Source: Owenia fusiformis
Taxonomy: Eukaryota; Annelida; Polychaeta; Sabellida; Oweniidae
Direction: 5' to 3'
Assembly: GCA_903813345.2 (NCBI GenBank)
Contig: CAIIXF020000007.1
Coordinates: 5,647,730 to 5,711,729 of the forward strand
DNA: 64,000 nucleotides
The notes beneath the pieces were generated by a model. It was not told where the DNA came from, did no database searches, and saw nothing but the letters and a program-made list of their open reading frames with translations. Numbering within the stretch: the stretch's first letter is position 1; each line of letters starts with the position of its first letter. The position numbers and the translations under genes were made by a program. Below, one piece after another: positions 43,487 through 55,279 of the stretch.

Positions 43487-46194
43487 TATATCTTTGATTA
43501 TGACTATTTTCTGACCATGAAGTCAGGGTATACAGGGATAATAAAGTCAATCGGACTCGGGACTTTAAAAAGGCGTTCCACTTGGGAGGTGTTCCACTTA
43601 CGGAGGTGTTCCACTTAGCAGGTTCTACTAAACATTACTTGTGCATGATGACCACCATAGTCTAGTTGTTCAAATGAGATCAATTGATGATTATAATGTT
43701 TAGACGTTATGTCAATGTCCAGACTGTATGCCAACCTCTCTAGTATGTGATTAACTAGATTTCATTATGATACATGTACTTAATTGAAAACTTACATATA
43801 AAATATCTTAAGTCCTATATTCTAGTAATAAATGAATTAGAATGTCACCTAACATTTGATGATGGTATGAATTTATTGATTTGGTGTCTATCAATACATG
43901 TTTCTAACTTAATGCTGCAAAATGAGAAAATTCACCACATCCACTTTCTTCAATTTTCCAGGGGTAGGGCACTATAAAGTCATATTAAAATTACAAAATA
44001 GTACTTCATAACTAAAATAGATGTATTACAATACCACACATAGCTTGGAAATGTTTTTAAAATACTACTATAAGCTGTTAAAGCTCTCATATTGTGCTTG
44101 AAGCTACAAATATAAAATTGGCAAGACAAAAATTGCGTATCTTTTTCCTGTTTTTTGTATTTTTCTGAGACCAATAGGGGTATTAACCCATTACTTTAGG
44201 ATAGTATTCATATTTGTACTAGCAATGTATGGTGTACAACTCAGCACAATAGCTCATATATCCTTTGAGTTATGAACTAGTTTCATAGTACCCCCTAGAA
44301 TATTTTCCTAAGGGGGTTAAAAATGCCAAAATTTAGTGTCGTGACCACCCCGTTGAGCTGTCATCTTTTAATATCTTTATCAGCATGAAAAACTGATCTA
44401 GTAAAAATAGGTCTGTTGCTTTTTCTAAAAAATGCCTCAAAAACTTGAATTATTTGAATTGGAACCTGTCTAATATATGTACAATGTGAATAAATACTAT
44501 TCAAATTATATAGATTATAGTTTACATAAATGCTAAATGTCTTTAAATCTTATTAGAATGAAATTAATCTCAATAACGCTGAAATCTGCAGTCTGTTAAA
44601 ATGTCTCCAAAATTATGACCGGAATACTACTTCAAACCAGAACAGAATTTCCAACAACGATTTTGTAATAAGATTGAATTTTATGCCCTCTATGAATTCA
44701 GTTAGGAACTAGAATCATGAAAAGTGACATCAAAATGCCTTAAAAACCCGAACAAGATTTTGATTGATGTAAAAGAGTTGTGAACTTTCAACTGCTGTAA
44801 CCTAGGGTTGTTATTCTAAACACCAGAGGTGTAAACTCAATGGAATGTGCCCGTTAAGACTAAGTTCAAGTTAAAAGCCATCTGCGATACTTCAACACAC
44901 TAAAATGGTCAAGTTTTATGAATCAATCTAGATTTCAAAAGTAAAGTATGTGATCACGTGACTAAGTTGTCTGCTTTTCCCCAAGTTATGATTTAATTTG
45001 ATCAATAATTCCCTTTGATTGATAACGTGAATCTCTATTCTGTACTATTTTGAACCTTTCCAGCATATGGGCTTATTGAGACAAACTCCCAATCTTGTTC
45101 AACTTTTACAGACTTCAGATAAAACCGTTAGAAAATATGTGCGGGAAAAATGAAAGTTTCGAAATGTTTTCTCAGAGTTCAATTATCATTCAATATTAAG
45201 TCTTACTGTCTTCAAATCTCTTCACTCCCTAATGGAATGCTATAGATCTCTATACAGAACTAAGATTAACTTACCCAAACACTAATGCCGCGTTTCGCGT
45301 CGAAAAGTAATTCCATTGACTCGATGTTTCAAGAGTAGATTTCTGCATTTCGTCTCAAGCTCAGCGTGTGTGTTTGTAGGATATCGAGATCAGTAGTCAG
45401 CCATGTGGAAATTGTTACATTGTATACGCAAAATACACTTGTTTATATAGCAACAGATGGACATATGCAACGTTGGAGACGACGTAGGGAAAAATATATG
45501 TAATGTTGCTAAAAATGGGATATTACCATGGTTTTTAGGGCTACTTAGGGTAGTAAAAAAAGCAGAAAGAGCAGCTTATTGGACAAGAATTATGAGGTAG
45601 GGACAGAAAATGATGTCACTTTGGGAAGTGACGAAAGTTGAGACTGCAATTTCAGCATTTTACAATGATAGTTTTTTTCTATAAATATACTGGCTCTGAT
45701 ACGATGGTCCAGGCCTATGTCTTGAAATAAAACAATCATGTTAAAGGGACATGATATGGTTAAACACTAATTATAGATATTAAAGGGCACACTCTGATTA
45801 AATGTGATATCATAAATAGCTATATACAGGGTAGGTCTCTACAACTACCCCCTTCTTAAAAAATCCAGGTTTGTCCTCAGGACATAAATCAATAGAGTTA
45901 ACGTTAACCTGAAACGTCACTGATTATTTCCCTTTTATCACCGAAGATTGATTACAAAAATAGGTTGTTTTTTTTCCTTTAAATACTTAGGAATGTCACT
46001 ATTTTACACCACTCGGAACCACCATTCAAAGATAATGTACATTTTAAAGTTAATATAAAGTCAAATTATTTACAAAGTCAAATTAACAGTCCAATAGGCT
46101 TAAATCTACATCCACGTCAGGCCCCTTAAGGAAAGCATCTAACTCTTTGTCGGACAAAGCTGGCCACAATGAATCTGAATCTGTTGTATCCAAT

Positions 46195-46475
46195 TTCAGA
46201 CCCTGCGTGGTGGGCGTTGTTACGCATTCCACTTTTGTAGGGGCAGTTGCTCCGCTGGTAGATTCCTCCTCAATCTTGGCACGCTTGCGTGGGGGCTATT
46301 AGACACCCCTGACACAGAAGCTTCGACGATCAGATCTTTCCTCCGTGCATCTTGCATACTACACGAGGGGGATGCTGTACACCGATGTGTCTTCCTATGG
46401 AACGTGAGCTCTTCCACTTGGGAAGGTGTCAAGTGCCGATTGCAGCGCTCTACTCCACATGTAGAGTTAATCCTC
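46195..46475 (-). pseudogene. zinc-finger 3' ORF of element C
   Basis: The reading STCGVERCNRHLTPSQVEEL then TFHRKTHRC gives C-x4-C ... H-x4-H, matching the fingers of element A (CGVFGC...LHRLRGH) and of 51385-51786 (TPNQVEQRGLHRLLDH). An acceptor-like GATCGTAG ends at 46475. It is not intact. Confidence 0.55.
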
Positions 46476-46619
46476 TACGATCAAAAGGGCTTAAAGAAAG
46501 CTTATAAGAATGGGGAGAAGCCATAAGCACAAGCTAAGACACATTGAATTAACTTTTTAAAGCAATACAGAAAAATGTACATGATAGGGACATTATAAGA
46601 CACTTGACTCGACTTACGA

Positions 46620-46758
46620 AATCTGAAGTGAGACTACTCTAACATAATCAGTCAGCCACTCAGGTTTCTTTCGGGTCCTTTGCCTTCTAGAATTTTCAAT
46701 CTCATTTTCTTTAATTTCAGGAGCATTCTCAAAATCTGAGGGTTGGGAGTTCTCAATA
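46620..46758 (-). pseudogene. carboxyl end of element C pol
   Basis: FENAPEIKENEIENSRRQRT and RKKPEWLTDYV correspond to the pol tail of element A (RGRERKKPGWLDEYETYK). The upstream neighbour DDLRYLIRIYERDTRVIHHD reads at 49790-49940, beyond the foldback insertion. Confidence 0.7.
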
Positions 46759-49700
46759 GGCCATCAGCTTCACCCCAAAATTTAGGTTATCGGTATCAAA
46801 TCAGGGGAATAATCGCCATAGTGATTTTTGGGAAGGTTAAGACCTCTAGAGTAAGAAACTATGTGATAGCATTGCCACAGTTGTAGCTAAATGGGTGTTA
46901 TCACCCATTTTTCAAAATGGCCGCCGGTGCACGTGTTACAATATAAGAGTGGGTATATCTAAGCACACTGAGATGCAGAAACTGATTTTAGGACCTATAT
47001 TGAGATTTTAGGGGTCAAGGATTTCATTTATGCCAAAATTTAAGTCATCAAGCAATTACTTCTTATAGAAATCCAAGATGGCCACCAAAATGGGTGCCAA
47101 AACGAATACCGGTATGTAACCATTGATTTAAGCTCAAAGAACAGTTAAGAACAGTGATTTTGGAGATCATGTCACAGTTCTCGAGTCAAGGATCTCATTT
47201 ATGTCTAAATCAGAGTTATCAAATAATAAACTTTTCATAGAAATACAAGATGGCCACCAAAATGGATGCCAAAACGATTGCCAGTATGTAACCATTGATT
47301 TAAGCTCGAAGGAGAGTTAAGAACAGTGATTTTGGAGATCATGCCACAGTTCTAGAGTCAATGATTTCATTTATGTCTAAATTGGAGTCATCAAATAATT
47401 ACCTTTTCATAGAAATATAAGATGGCCGCCAAAATGAATATGTAACTATTGATTAAAGCTCAAAGAACAGTGATTTTGGAGATCATGTCTTGGTTTTAAG
47501 GGTCAAAGATTCCATTTATGTCTAAATCTAAGTCATCAAACAATTACTTTTATAGAAATCCAAGATGGCCACCAAAATGGATGCCAAAATGAATATGTAA
47601 CTATTGATTGAAGCTAAAAGAACAGTTAAGAACAGTAATTTTGGAGACTCTGTCTATTTTGTAGGGGCCAAGGATTTTATTTATGTCTAAATCTAAGTAA
47701 TCAAATAATAATTACTTTTTATAGAAATCCAAGATGGCCACCAAAATGGGTGCTGAAATGAATATGTAACTATTGATTTAAGCTCAAAGAACAGTTAAGG
47801 ACACTGATTTTGGAGACCATGTCCAGGTTTAAGAGGCCAAGAATAACTATTTTATCTATAATTAAATCATAAAACAATTCCTTTATTTTGATATCCAAGA
47901 TGACCGACCACCAAAATGGCTCCAGGGTCACGATTTTGAGGACTGACTAAAATGTTTATCTTCATCAAACTCTTTCTGGTTTATCATACACTTGTCTTTG
48001 AGGAATTTCTTGTGCTTGATCTTCTCCATCCAATAATCTACTTCTTCCCATGGGCAGTCTACTTCTTTCTATAGTCAATGTTTATGATACTGAGCCACCA
48101 CAAAACTAAGGGAAAGGAAGGCAAATTACAGTAATATTGCTAATACGATGATCATAAGATTTTATTTCGCAAATCTTCATGTAATTGTTTGTTCTTATTT
48201 GACCTTTTATAATATCAACACTTTGGCATCCATCTTGAATTCTGATATTAATCATAGATTGTTTGGTGATCTATGTGGTTAAATGGATAGTTATATGAAT
48301 TCATTTTGGAGGCCATCTTGGATATCCATATAAATAAAATATTTGTTGATTTTATTAAAGACAAAATTAAAATCATTGACCCCACAAACTTAAAATATCA
48401 AAAATTTTAAATTAATGTTCTAACTCCTCTATATGTTTGGATAATAAATCTTATTTTCACTTCGGCAGCAATGATGGAAGCCATCTTGGATCCAAATAAA
48501 GGAATTAGTTATAGTTTTAGACATAACTGAAATTCTTGACACCAAAAATTTTGACATGGTCTCAAATTACTGTTATAAACTGTTCTTTGAGCTTAAATCA
48601 ATATTTACTTGTTATTGGCACCGTTTTTGGTGACCATCTTGGATTTCTATGAAAAGCAATTATTCGATGACTCAGATTTAGACATAAATGAAACCCTTGA
48701 CCCCTAAAACCTATTGTCTCTAAAACATTGTCTCCAAAATCACTGTTCTTAACTGTTCTTTGAGCTTAAATCAATAGTTAAATATTCATTTTGGCACCCA
48801 TTTTGATGGCCATCTTGGATTTCTATATAAAGTAATTGTTTGATGACTTAGATTTAGACTAAATGAAATCCTTGATCCTTTAAACCAAGACATTGTCGCC
48901 AAAATAACTGTTCTCAACTGTTCTCTGAGCTTAAATCAATCAGTTACATATTCATTTTGGCACCCATTTTGGTGGCCATCTTGGATTTCTATGTAAAGTA
49001 ATTGTTTGATGACTCAGATTTAGACATAAATGAAATCCTTGACCCCTAGAACGCAGAGATGTGCTCCAAAATCACTGTTCTTAACTATTCTTTGAGCTTA
49101 AATCAATAGTTGAATATTCATTTTGGCACCCATTTTGGTGGCCATCTTGGAATTTTTATTTAAAGTAATTGTTTGATGACTTAGATTTAGACATAAGTCA
49201 AATCCATGTCCCTTAAAACCTAGATATGGTCTCCAAAATCACTGTTTTTAACTGTTCTTTGAGCTCAAATCAATAGTTACATATTCGATTTGGCATCCAT
49301 TTTGGTGGCCATCTTGGATTTCTATGAAAAATAATTATTTTATGACTCAGATTTAGACATAAATCAAATCCTTGACCCCTAAAACATAGACATGGGCTCC
49401 AAAATCACTGTTCTTAAGTGATTCTTGAGCATTAACAGTAGTTACATATCCGTTTTTGCACCCATTTTGGCGGCCATCTTGGATTTCTATGAGAAACAAT
49501 TGTTTGATGACTTAGATTTAGACATAAATGAAATCCTTGACCCCTAAAAACCAGACATAGGTCCTAAAATCACAGTTTTTGCATCTCAGTGTGCTTAGAT
49601 ATACCCACTCTTGTATTGTGACACGTACATTGGCGGCCATTTTGAAAAATGGGCGATAACACCCATTTAGCTACAACTGTTACAATGCTATCACATATTT

Positions 49701-49789
49701 TCTTACTCTAGAGGTCTTAACCTTCCCAAAAATCACTATGGCGATTATTCCCCTAATTTGATACCGACCAACCCCCCAGGCTGATGGCC
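46759..49789. mobile_element. 3-kb foldback element with inverted ~170-bp repeat arrays
   Basis: The ends GGCCATCAGC (46759) and GCTGATGGCC (49789) are flanked by TA on each side. CGGTATCAAAT-AGGGGAATA and the following ~180 bp are also inverted copies. Inside, a ~170-bp unit built on AATCCAAGATGGCCACCAAA repeats about six times in one direction (46900-47930) and about nine times in the other (48150-49560), so single strands can fold on themselves. No transposase is present. The element sits within the end of pol of element C. Confidence 0.85.
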
Positions 49790-49944
49790 TACAACAGGGG
49801 TTTCAGTCTCTTGATCTAGACTCTCATTAGTATTTTGTGAAATGAATGTTTTGAGGCAATCGTGGTGAATGACTCTTGTATCTCTCTCATATATTCTAAT
49901 TAGATACCTTAAATCATCTATTTTCTCCGCTACAAAACTGGCAA

Positions 49945-50260
49945 TGTTTTCAGAGTCTTGATGTCTATGTGTATAAAATTTCCAACGCAACACAACAGTG
50001 CATGGTTTAGGATCCCTATAATCCTCCACTAACTTTACAAGTTCATCAAAAGTTTTTATCAGTAGGCTTACTTGGCTGCACTAAGCTCCTTATTAGTGAA
50101 TAAGTGTTCGAGCCCACACAAGACAATAACACAGCTCTCTGAATATCAGTGTTTCCGTCAACACCTGGATCAGCAACTCTTGTCACGATAAAATGTTGCC
50201 TCAAACGTTCAACATGTTCAGTCCAATCTGCATCTTTGTGTCGGAGATTAAACTCGGCAA
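49945..50260 (-). pseudogene. gag: gypsy gag fragment
   Basis: DWTEHVERLRQHFIVTRVAD, then LLSCVGSNTYSLIRSLVQPS and PKPCTVVLRWKFYTHRHQDS match the capsid layout of gypsy elements of the K02A2.6-like type (Y-x-L-I-R-x-L ... P-K-P-x3-x-R-x-x-F). It abuts the pol end of element C directly, an unusual neighbour. Confidence 0.7.
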
Positions 50261-50439
50261 AGATTGATTATTTGTTTAACCTTCTGTGCTCTCACTTATC
50301 AGCAACCTAAGTTTCTATCAAATAATAAATTTTTAACTTACAAACATCATCTTGCAGCTGGCCATGGTGATTGATCGCTTCATATCAGAATTGGTGTCAC
50401 GTGAAATTGTTAATACGTCGGTGTTGGTCACCTGGCTTG

Positions 50440-51026
50440 TCTATATACATTTTTTGGGAGACCGGGAATTCTGGGTAATTTAGTATTTACAAATGAATCA
50501 TGAGAAAAACCTCTACTAATGTTGCATTATGGGATTAAAAGTTACCTCTGAAATAAATTGCATCATGGGAATACCTCAGACTGTCGGGAATGAAAGTAAT
50601 TAATCAAAACAGTTTTAGTCACGTGACACATCACTACTATATGTTGAACCCTGGGTAATTCCTCCACAAGATTATGGCAAATGTCAGCGATGAGTCAGGG
50701 AATTCCCTCCGGAAGTGTTGCACAGATCAGCTGGGAAAATGTAAATCTAACGCTTTTAACAATTTAAGGGACAATTGGAGGTAAAACTTTTACAGGCTCT
50801 AGTGATATTTAGTCAAAGGTAGGAGTTCTAAACCATATACTCATTCATCTTAAACGACATGGATTTCAACTGCAGATTGGTAATTTCATAAAGTTCGTTT
50901 TCATTTCCTGGTTCGCAATTCTGGTCACAATTATTCCTTCAATATTTCTCAGTGTTAAGGTCAGAAGCTGAAAGAGACCACTCTTACTTGTAAATACTCG
51001 TAATATATGTAGAGTGGGTCTCTACA
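50440..51026 (-). repeat. LTR end of gypsy element D
   Basis: GTAGAGTGGGTCTCTACA ends at 51026 and is followed by the polypurine tract (minus strand TTTTTTCTTTGGGGGAGGGT), so a 3' LTR lies to the left. The left limit is a guess at TATACATTTTTTGGG; the body does not match LTR families 1 or 2. Confidence 0.45.
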
Positions 51027-51384
51027 ACTACCCTCCCCCAAAGAAAAAATTTGTTTGCCCCCAAACCACTTGTGACTCTTTTCAAATGTCTGATAGTATA
51101 CTTTTATTGAAACTGAAAAATAAATATAACAAAAAGATTTTTGATTCAGTTACTGTATTTGTGTGGAGGAATGATAGAGGACAACATGTTTTATGGATAA
51201 GATTGCCGACAAGTTTGGTGTAGCTTATGTAACAAAGTTAATACAATCGGTTGAAATCACAATAATTGTTCATTAGCATGCGCTGCTATGGGTCGGCAAT
51301 GAAATAAGAAGAATATAATGATTTCTCAATTAGGCACAGATTGCTTTACGCGACTCAGTCAACTCAAAGTAAATTTTTAATCTG

Positions 51385-51786
51385 TTAATTTAAAGAGTCC
51401 AGTCCTAGTAGTCTTGGTACTTCCTCTTCGGACATGTTTTGTTCATCATCCACTGAGCAACCCAAGAATGGATCACCCAAGAGCGGGCATTCTGCTGTGT
51501 CCTGGCATTCTCCCACTCTCACCTTGCGCACTTCAGGTATTGAACTTGATGAACGAGTGGGGGCCTTGGCTAGAGAGGGCCCTGAGCATGCCTCCACTCC
51601 TTGCCTTCCTTCGGCGCCGTGGTCAAGGAGTCGGTGGAGTCCCCTTTGTTCCACTTGGTTAGGGGTGAACTTCCTAACACAGCTTCTTGTGATGCGAAGG
51701 CCTCCCAGCACCTTATCCTTCCGCTTTCTTTCCTTTCCACCAGGAGGGTGTGGGCATTTCAATCTCACATACCTGAAATAAAACAA
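51385..51786 (-). pseudogene. 3' finger ORF of element D
   Basis: The frame contains SCVRKFTPNQVEQRGLHRLL DH, the second half of the family finger, then a Ser/Pro-rich middle and an acidic end (DDEQNMSEEEVPRLLGLDSL). TTTTATTTCAG, an acceptor-like sequence, ends at 51773 within the frame and just before YVRLKCPHPPGG. The whole fits the layout of the 3' ORF of element A. Confidence 0.5.
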
Positions 51787-51898
51787 GATTCTTACCCGCC
51801 TATCTTGTATAAAGGATTTTTAGTATTTTTATACGAACCCCCCTAAGAACTGCAGGTACTAATCTCCTAAGATTATTTACATTCAGTTATACATGAGA

Positions 51899-52260
51899 AA
51901 ATCCAGATGATAAATCAAGGACACTAAACCATTTGCACCCCCTTAACGCGTCCAAAGTATCGTCAATTCTAGGTTAAGGGTAGGCGTCCTTGATAGTCAC
52001 ATCATTCAGTCTTCTAAAGTCTATACAATAACGGTAAGTACCATCTTTCTTAGGCACCATCACCACAGGTGAGGCGCAAGGACTTTTGAAGGTCGAGCGA
52101 TTCCGTGTTTTCATCGAGAGTCTCATTATACCCTGCCTCTTTAGACAGTGGTACTCGTCTTACAGCTTGTTTAACTGGTCGAGCATTTCCCGTATCAATC
52201 TTATGTCTAATTACGTCTGTTCTGCCCAAGTCAATTTTTTTCATTTTTCAACAGGAATTG
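51899..52260 (-). pseudogene. pol: RT amino part of element D
   Basis: LGRTDVIRHKIDTGNARPVK and [12 protein letters not shown] match the region just before RT in element A. The sequence at 51899-52060 encodes the first RT blocks ([19 protein letters not shown] type). The rest of RT, RNase H and integrase are not here. Confidence 0.7.
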
Positions 52261-53442
52261 CTCAACTAGTTTTCTGTCTTCATCAGATAAGTGAGTCAGA
52301 GAATTGTCTAAAATCGGTTTCATGAAGTCGGGAACTTCATTCATAGTGTATTCATGATACTGATCTTCGGATGTACACACTGCATTACCTGTCTCACCTA
52401 TTTTCCCGGACTGGGCCTGATTAGAGCAGGTCTCCAAAGCAGATCGAGGGACAGGCAAACTAACATTATAGTACTGACCTTCTGCAGTTACAGTGGTAAG
52501 ACAAGTCTGCGCATCACACTCCCTGACATATACCGCTTGATCATCAACGGCAATCTCAACCTCCATAGGCCCTTGTACACTACCAGGCCCTGGTCTAATA
52601 TCAGGTTGAGACTTCGGGCTGCTAGCATAAGGTACATTCCTACTTTCGGGCGAAGCGTGACACCTTAATCTGGATGAAGCCTTTTGCCACCTTTCACTTG
52701 CCTGAGGAAGCAAATTCACCCCCACCCTAATATCAGTATCATGATCAGTATCACCATCAAAGTCCGCAATTTCCACACAATAAACAACCGGTTCACCAAT
52801 GTCATACATCGGTTCACCAGTTACTACTGCTGTATCTTTGTAGAGAAAAATGGGTTCTAGGCTAAGATTACCACTCTAAAAATAAAAAAGGTTGACTGGG
52901 GTCAACCAAAGATTTGGCAATAATCAGGGGGGGTATTTTACTCTATCTGTTAGTACTAGTATCACCAAAATACTGACATCGTACTTTCCCAGGTACAATC
53001 ATTTCAGTCATGGGAGGCACTTTAACTGTACCTTGCATCACTATTTGGCACTGAGTAGACAAATATGTTTCTAAAATACAATCAAAATCTTTGCCGCGCA
53101 TAGTTAACAGTGCATCCCCGACATTAAGGATTGCATTTTGAAATCATACCCCAAGATGGCCGGAGTTGGAATATTTGCCACAGGAAATTCATGAGTCACC
53201 CTGATCCCTTGTCAAAGATAGAGATTTAAATCCAATTTTCCATGACAATTCACTTTCTCACCATTCGCAACTGTGATATTTGCAATTTTGCCATTTTTCT
53301 CACATTTGTCTAAAAGACCTAAAGTTTTTGCAGAATTAGCAGAAAGGATACTTATATTTGCGCCTGTATCAATCAATGCTGGAACAGTAACGTCCTCCAA
53401 TTTCAGTCGCAAATACAAGCCATTATATTTACTATCTGTCAA
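52231..53442 (-). pseudogene. retropepsin region of element D
   Basis: LRLKLEDVTVPALIDTGANI with the catalytic DTGA reads at 53212-53442. The acidic linker YDIGEPVVYCVEIADFDGDT reads at 52231-52809. Layout is as in element A, and the region is decayed. Confidence 0.75.
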
Positions 53443-53519
53443 AAGGTTAAATATATAGGGTCTTTCTACATCACTAGTCGGGATCTGACCCGACTACTGC
53501 CCGTTTCCCGAGCCATTTC

Positions 53520-54910
53520 CCTTCCCATTCCCTTTGGATAAAGACTGGGGACATTTTGGAAAGAAATGATTTTGCGAACCACAATGCCAGCAACAACGAG
53601 TACCATTCAATGAGGATGTCGTTTGGGACAATTTCTCAAAAATGTTCAATAGATCCGCAGAGGCTACACCGTCGAAACTTATTCTAAAGTTTCTTCATGA
53701 GATTTCAGCCTGGTTTCCATCTCAGAATATGACATCTTGTTTTTAATTCGAATTGACCAAAAGAGTTGAATTGTCATTGGTTTCTGCCATAGGTGACATG
53801 CGTTTGGCGTGCCCCTTTTGAAAAGATTCAAATTTCAATGCACTTGTGAGAGCTTAATAAATGAGGTCATGGAAAAGTATTCAAAAGTTTCCCTAGGGAT
53901 TCCATGAAATGCCTCCTTTGACAATTTTCTAACTTCCTACGCCAGTTCCTTAAGAGTTTCTTTCCCACCCTCAATTTATTTTTCAATTTTGCCCACGAAG
54001 TTTCATTTTGTTCGGGTGGTTCAAAACGATATCTCAATGCGGCAATCAAAACATCATATTTGAAACAGTCTTCAAGACTAAGATCGGTCAAAACTGCAAG
54101 TGCCATTCCCTGCAAGTTACCTATCAATTGCAATGCCTTTGCCCGTTCATCCCATCCATTCTCATATGCGATAGTCTCAAATTGTGCCAGATAATCACTG
54201 AGGCTGGTCTTCCCATCATATTTAGAACACTTTGGAGATTTGTGTGTATCATTTGATATCAATGGGGTCGACACCCTACGACGATCATTATCATCATAGA
54301 AACTACGATCCGAGATGCTCGAATTATTGTGACTCGTGGGACGGTTCCGTAAAACATTTTGATTATTTCTGAAATTTGAAGAACCTGCCTCTCCGTTTCC
54401 CTGTTCAATACCAATTTGTTCTAAATGATTTTTAAAATATTCTTCAAACTCATTTTCTTTCTCACTGTCATTTGCCCTGATCCTAGTTACAGCATGTGAT
54501 GGGTCCTCATAAATAGTGAAAGGATTTTTTGGTGAGTTATCCCTGGATCCTCCCTGTTCATAAATCTAACTCGATTTGTACTGGGAGATCCAACCCCTGA
54601 TTATGATTGGATGCCCCCTGTGATGAATCATTTCCTTGTGACAGTTGACCCTGATACCTGGTACCCAAAGATGTAGGAGGAACATGAGGTGTTACATTTG
54701 GTCTTTTATTTATTGCCCCCAAAGATGCATTTTTGTATAGTGTGATGGCATTGGGGTACGAACATGCACTTTCGCACTCCGCATGTCATCAGCATTGATC
54801 ATCGTTGAGCTTTTGATGGGAGTTGACATTTTCTTCAGATGTTGATCGCGAAAATTAATGGCCGCTTGTAAATTTGTCATGTACCTTTGGTCTCTCTCCT
54901 GCCTCTGAAG
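53520..54910 (-). pseudogene. gag: gag of element D
   Basis: The capsid part SLSDYLAQFETIAYENGWDE ... ALQLIGNLQGMALAVLTDL (53867-54274) and an amino part MTNLQAAINFRDQHLKKMST (near 54890) parallel element A gag. A C-x2-C...H...C knuckle coding stretch lies near 53560. Decayed. Confidence 0.75.
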
Positions 54911-54968
54911 AGGCAGGGGTAGATGCCAATTACTTGCAGCAGCAGCGAAATGTTGATCATTTTCCTCA

Positions 54969-55178
54969 TCAGGAATAGGCTTCACAGCCCCACACCCCAC
55001 AAGACTCTGTGGCCCGGTCAGCACATGCTATGTGCACTTGCAGCTCCTCCTGTGTCACAAAGGCCCTCCAGCAAAAGAATGCTCTATCTCTATTCCAGCC
55101 AGCTTGAGGTAGGATCTGTTCTTTGCAGTCCTGGAAGAAAACAAAGATATTTACTGGCGTCCCTGCCTTTCTCTCCAC
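54969..55178 (-). pseudogene. zinc-finger 3' ORF of copy E
   Basis: CWRAFVTQEELQVHIACADR and CGVWGCEA correspond closely to CRRAFDTQEALKIHIACAHT and CGVFGCRA of element A. TTTTCTTCCAG, an acceptor-like sequence, ends at 55131 at the same relative place. The frame then runs into gag sequence. Confidence 0.6.
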
Positions 55179-55279
55179 TCCTGGGCAAACTTTTACCCCT
55201 GAGCGGCTCCAAAGGCATGTTTCATTACAATGGTGGTTAATATGATCAATAATAATTATAAATATATATCTAGATTATT

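Larger units (their letters stand above)
40637..44471. mobile_element. 3.8-kb DNA transposon with inverted repeats of about 500 bp
   Basis: AGACAGGTTCCAATTTCAGA at 40637 is mirrored by GGAACCTGTCT ending at 44471. The two arms (about 40637-41190 and 43962-44471) stay alignable over about 500 bp, including CTCAACGGGGTGGTCACGAC and CATAGTAGGGGGT-type blocks. Flanking AATATAT (40630-40636 and 44472-44478) may be a 7-bp duplication, but the site is low complexity. No transposase frame is visible, so the superfamily is unknown. Without the mariner inside it is about 2.76 kb. Confidence 0.75.
40283..45843 (-). mobile_element. 3' LTR of gypsy element C (family 2), carrying nested transposons
   Basis: The LTR begins TATAAAATACTGTCC, is interrupted at 40637-44471 by a long-TIR element, and ends TAGGTCTCTACA at 45843. 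Without the insert it is about 1.73 kb, the same length as the solo LTR at 3906. A polypurine tract (minus strand TTTTTTAAGAAGGGGG) follows at 45846-45860, so this is the 3' LTR of the element whose remains extend to about 50270. Confidence 0.85.
45844..50270 (-). mobile_element. internal remains of gypsy element C
   Basis: Right of the 3' LTR and polypurine tract lie a zinc-finger 3' ORF (46195-46475), the end of pol (46620-46758, continuing at 49790-49940) and a gag piece (49945-50260). A foldback element splits the pol end. Most of pol is missing; the copy is old and strongly rearranged, with many breaks. Confidence 0.7.
51027..54960 (-). mobile_element. gypsy element D, rearranged
   Basis: Minus-strand parts from right to left are gag (53520-54910), protease (52231-53442), the start of RT (51899-52260) and a 3' finger ORF (51385-51786), then polypurine tract and LTR. 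All resemble element A but with many differences and about ten or more breaks. Most of pol is not between RT start and 3' ORF. Confidence 0.75.

Noticed and set aside
46900-49560. CRISPR-like or satellite array
   Set aside because: Units are ~170 bp without spacers, occur in two opposite orientations, and are bounded by inverted ends; a foldback element explains them.
51414-51846. Plus-strand frames up to 115 residues
   Set aside because: Antisense to the 3' ORF of element D.
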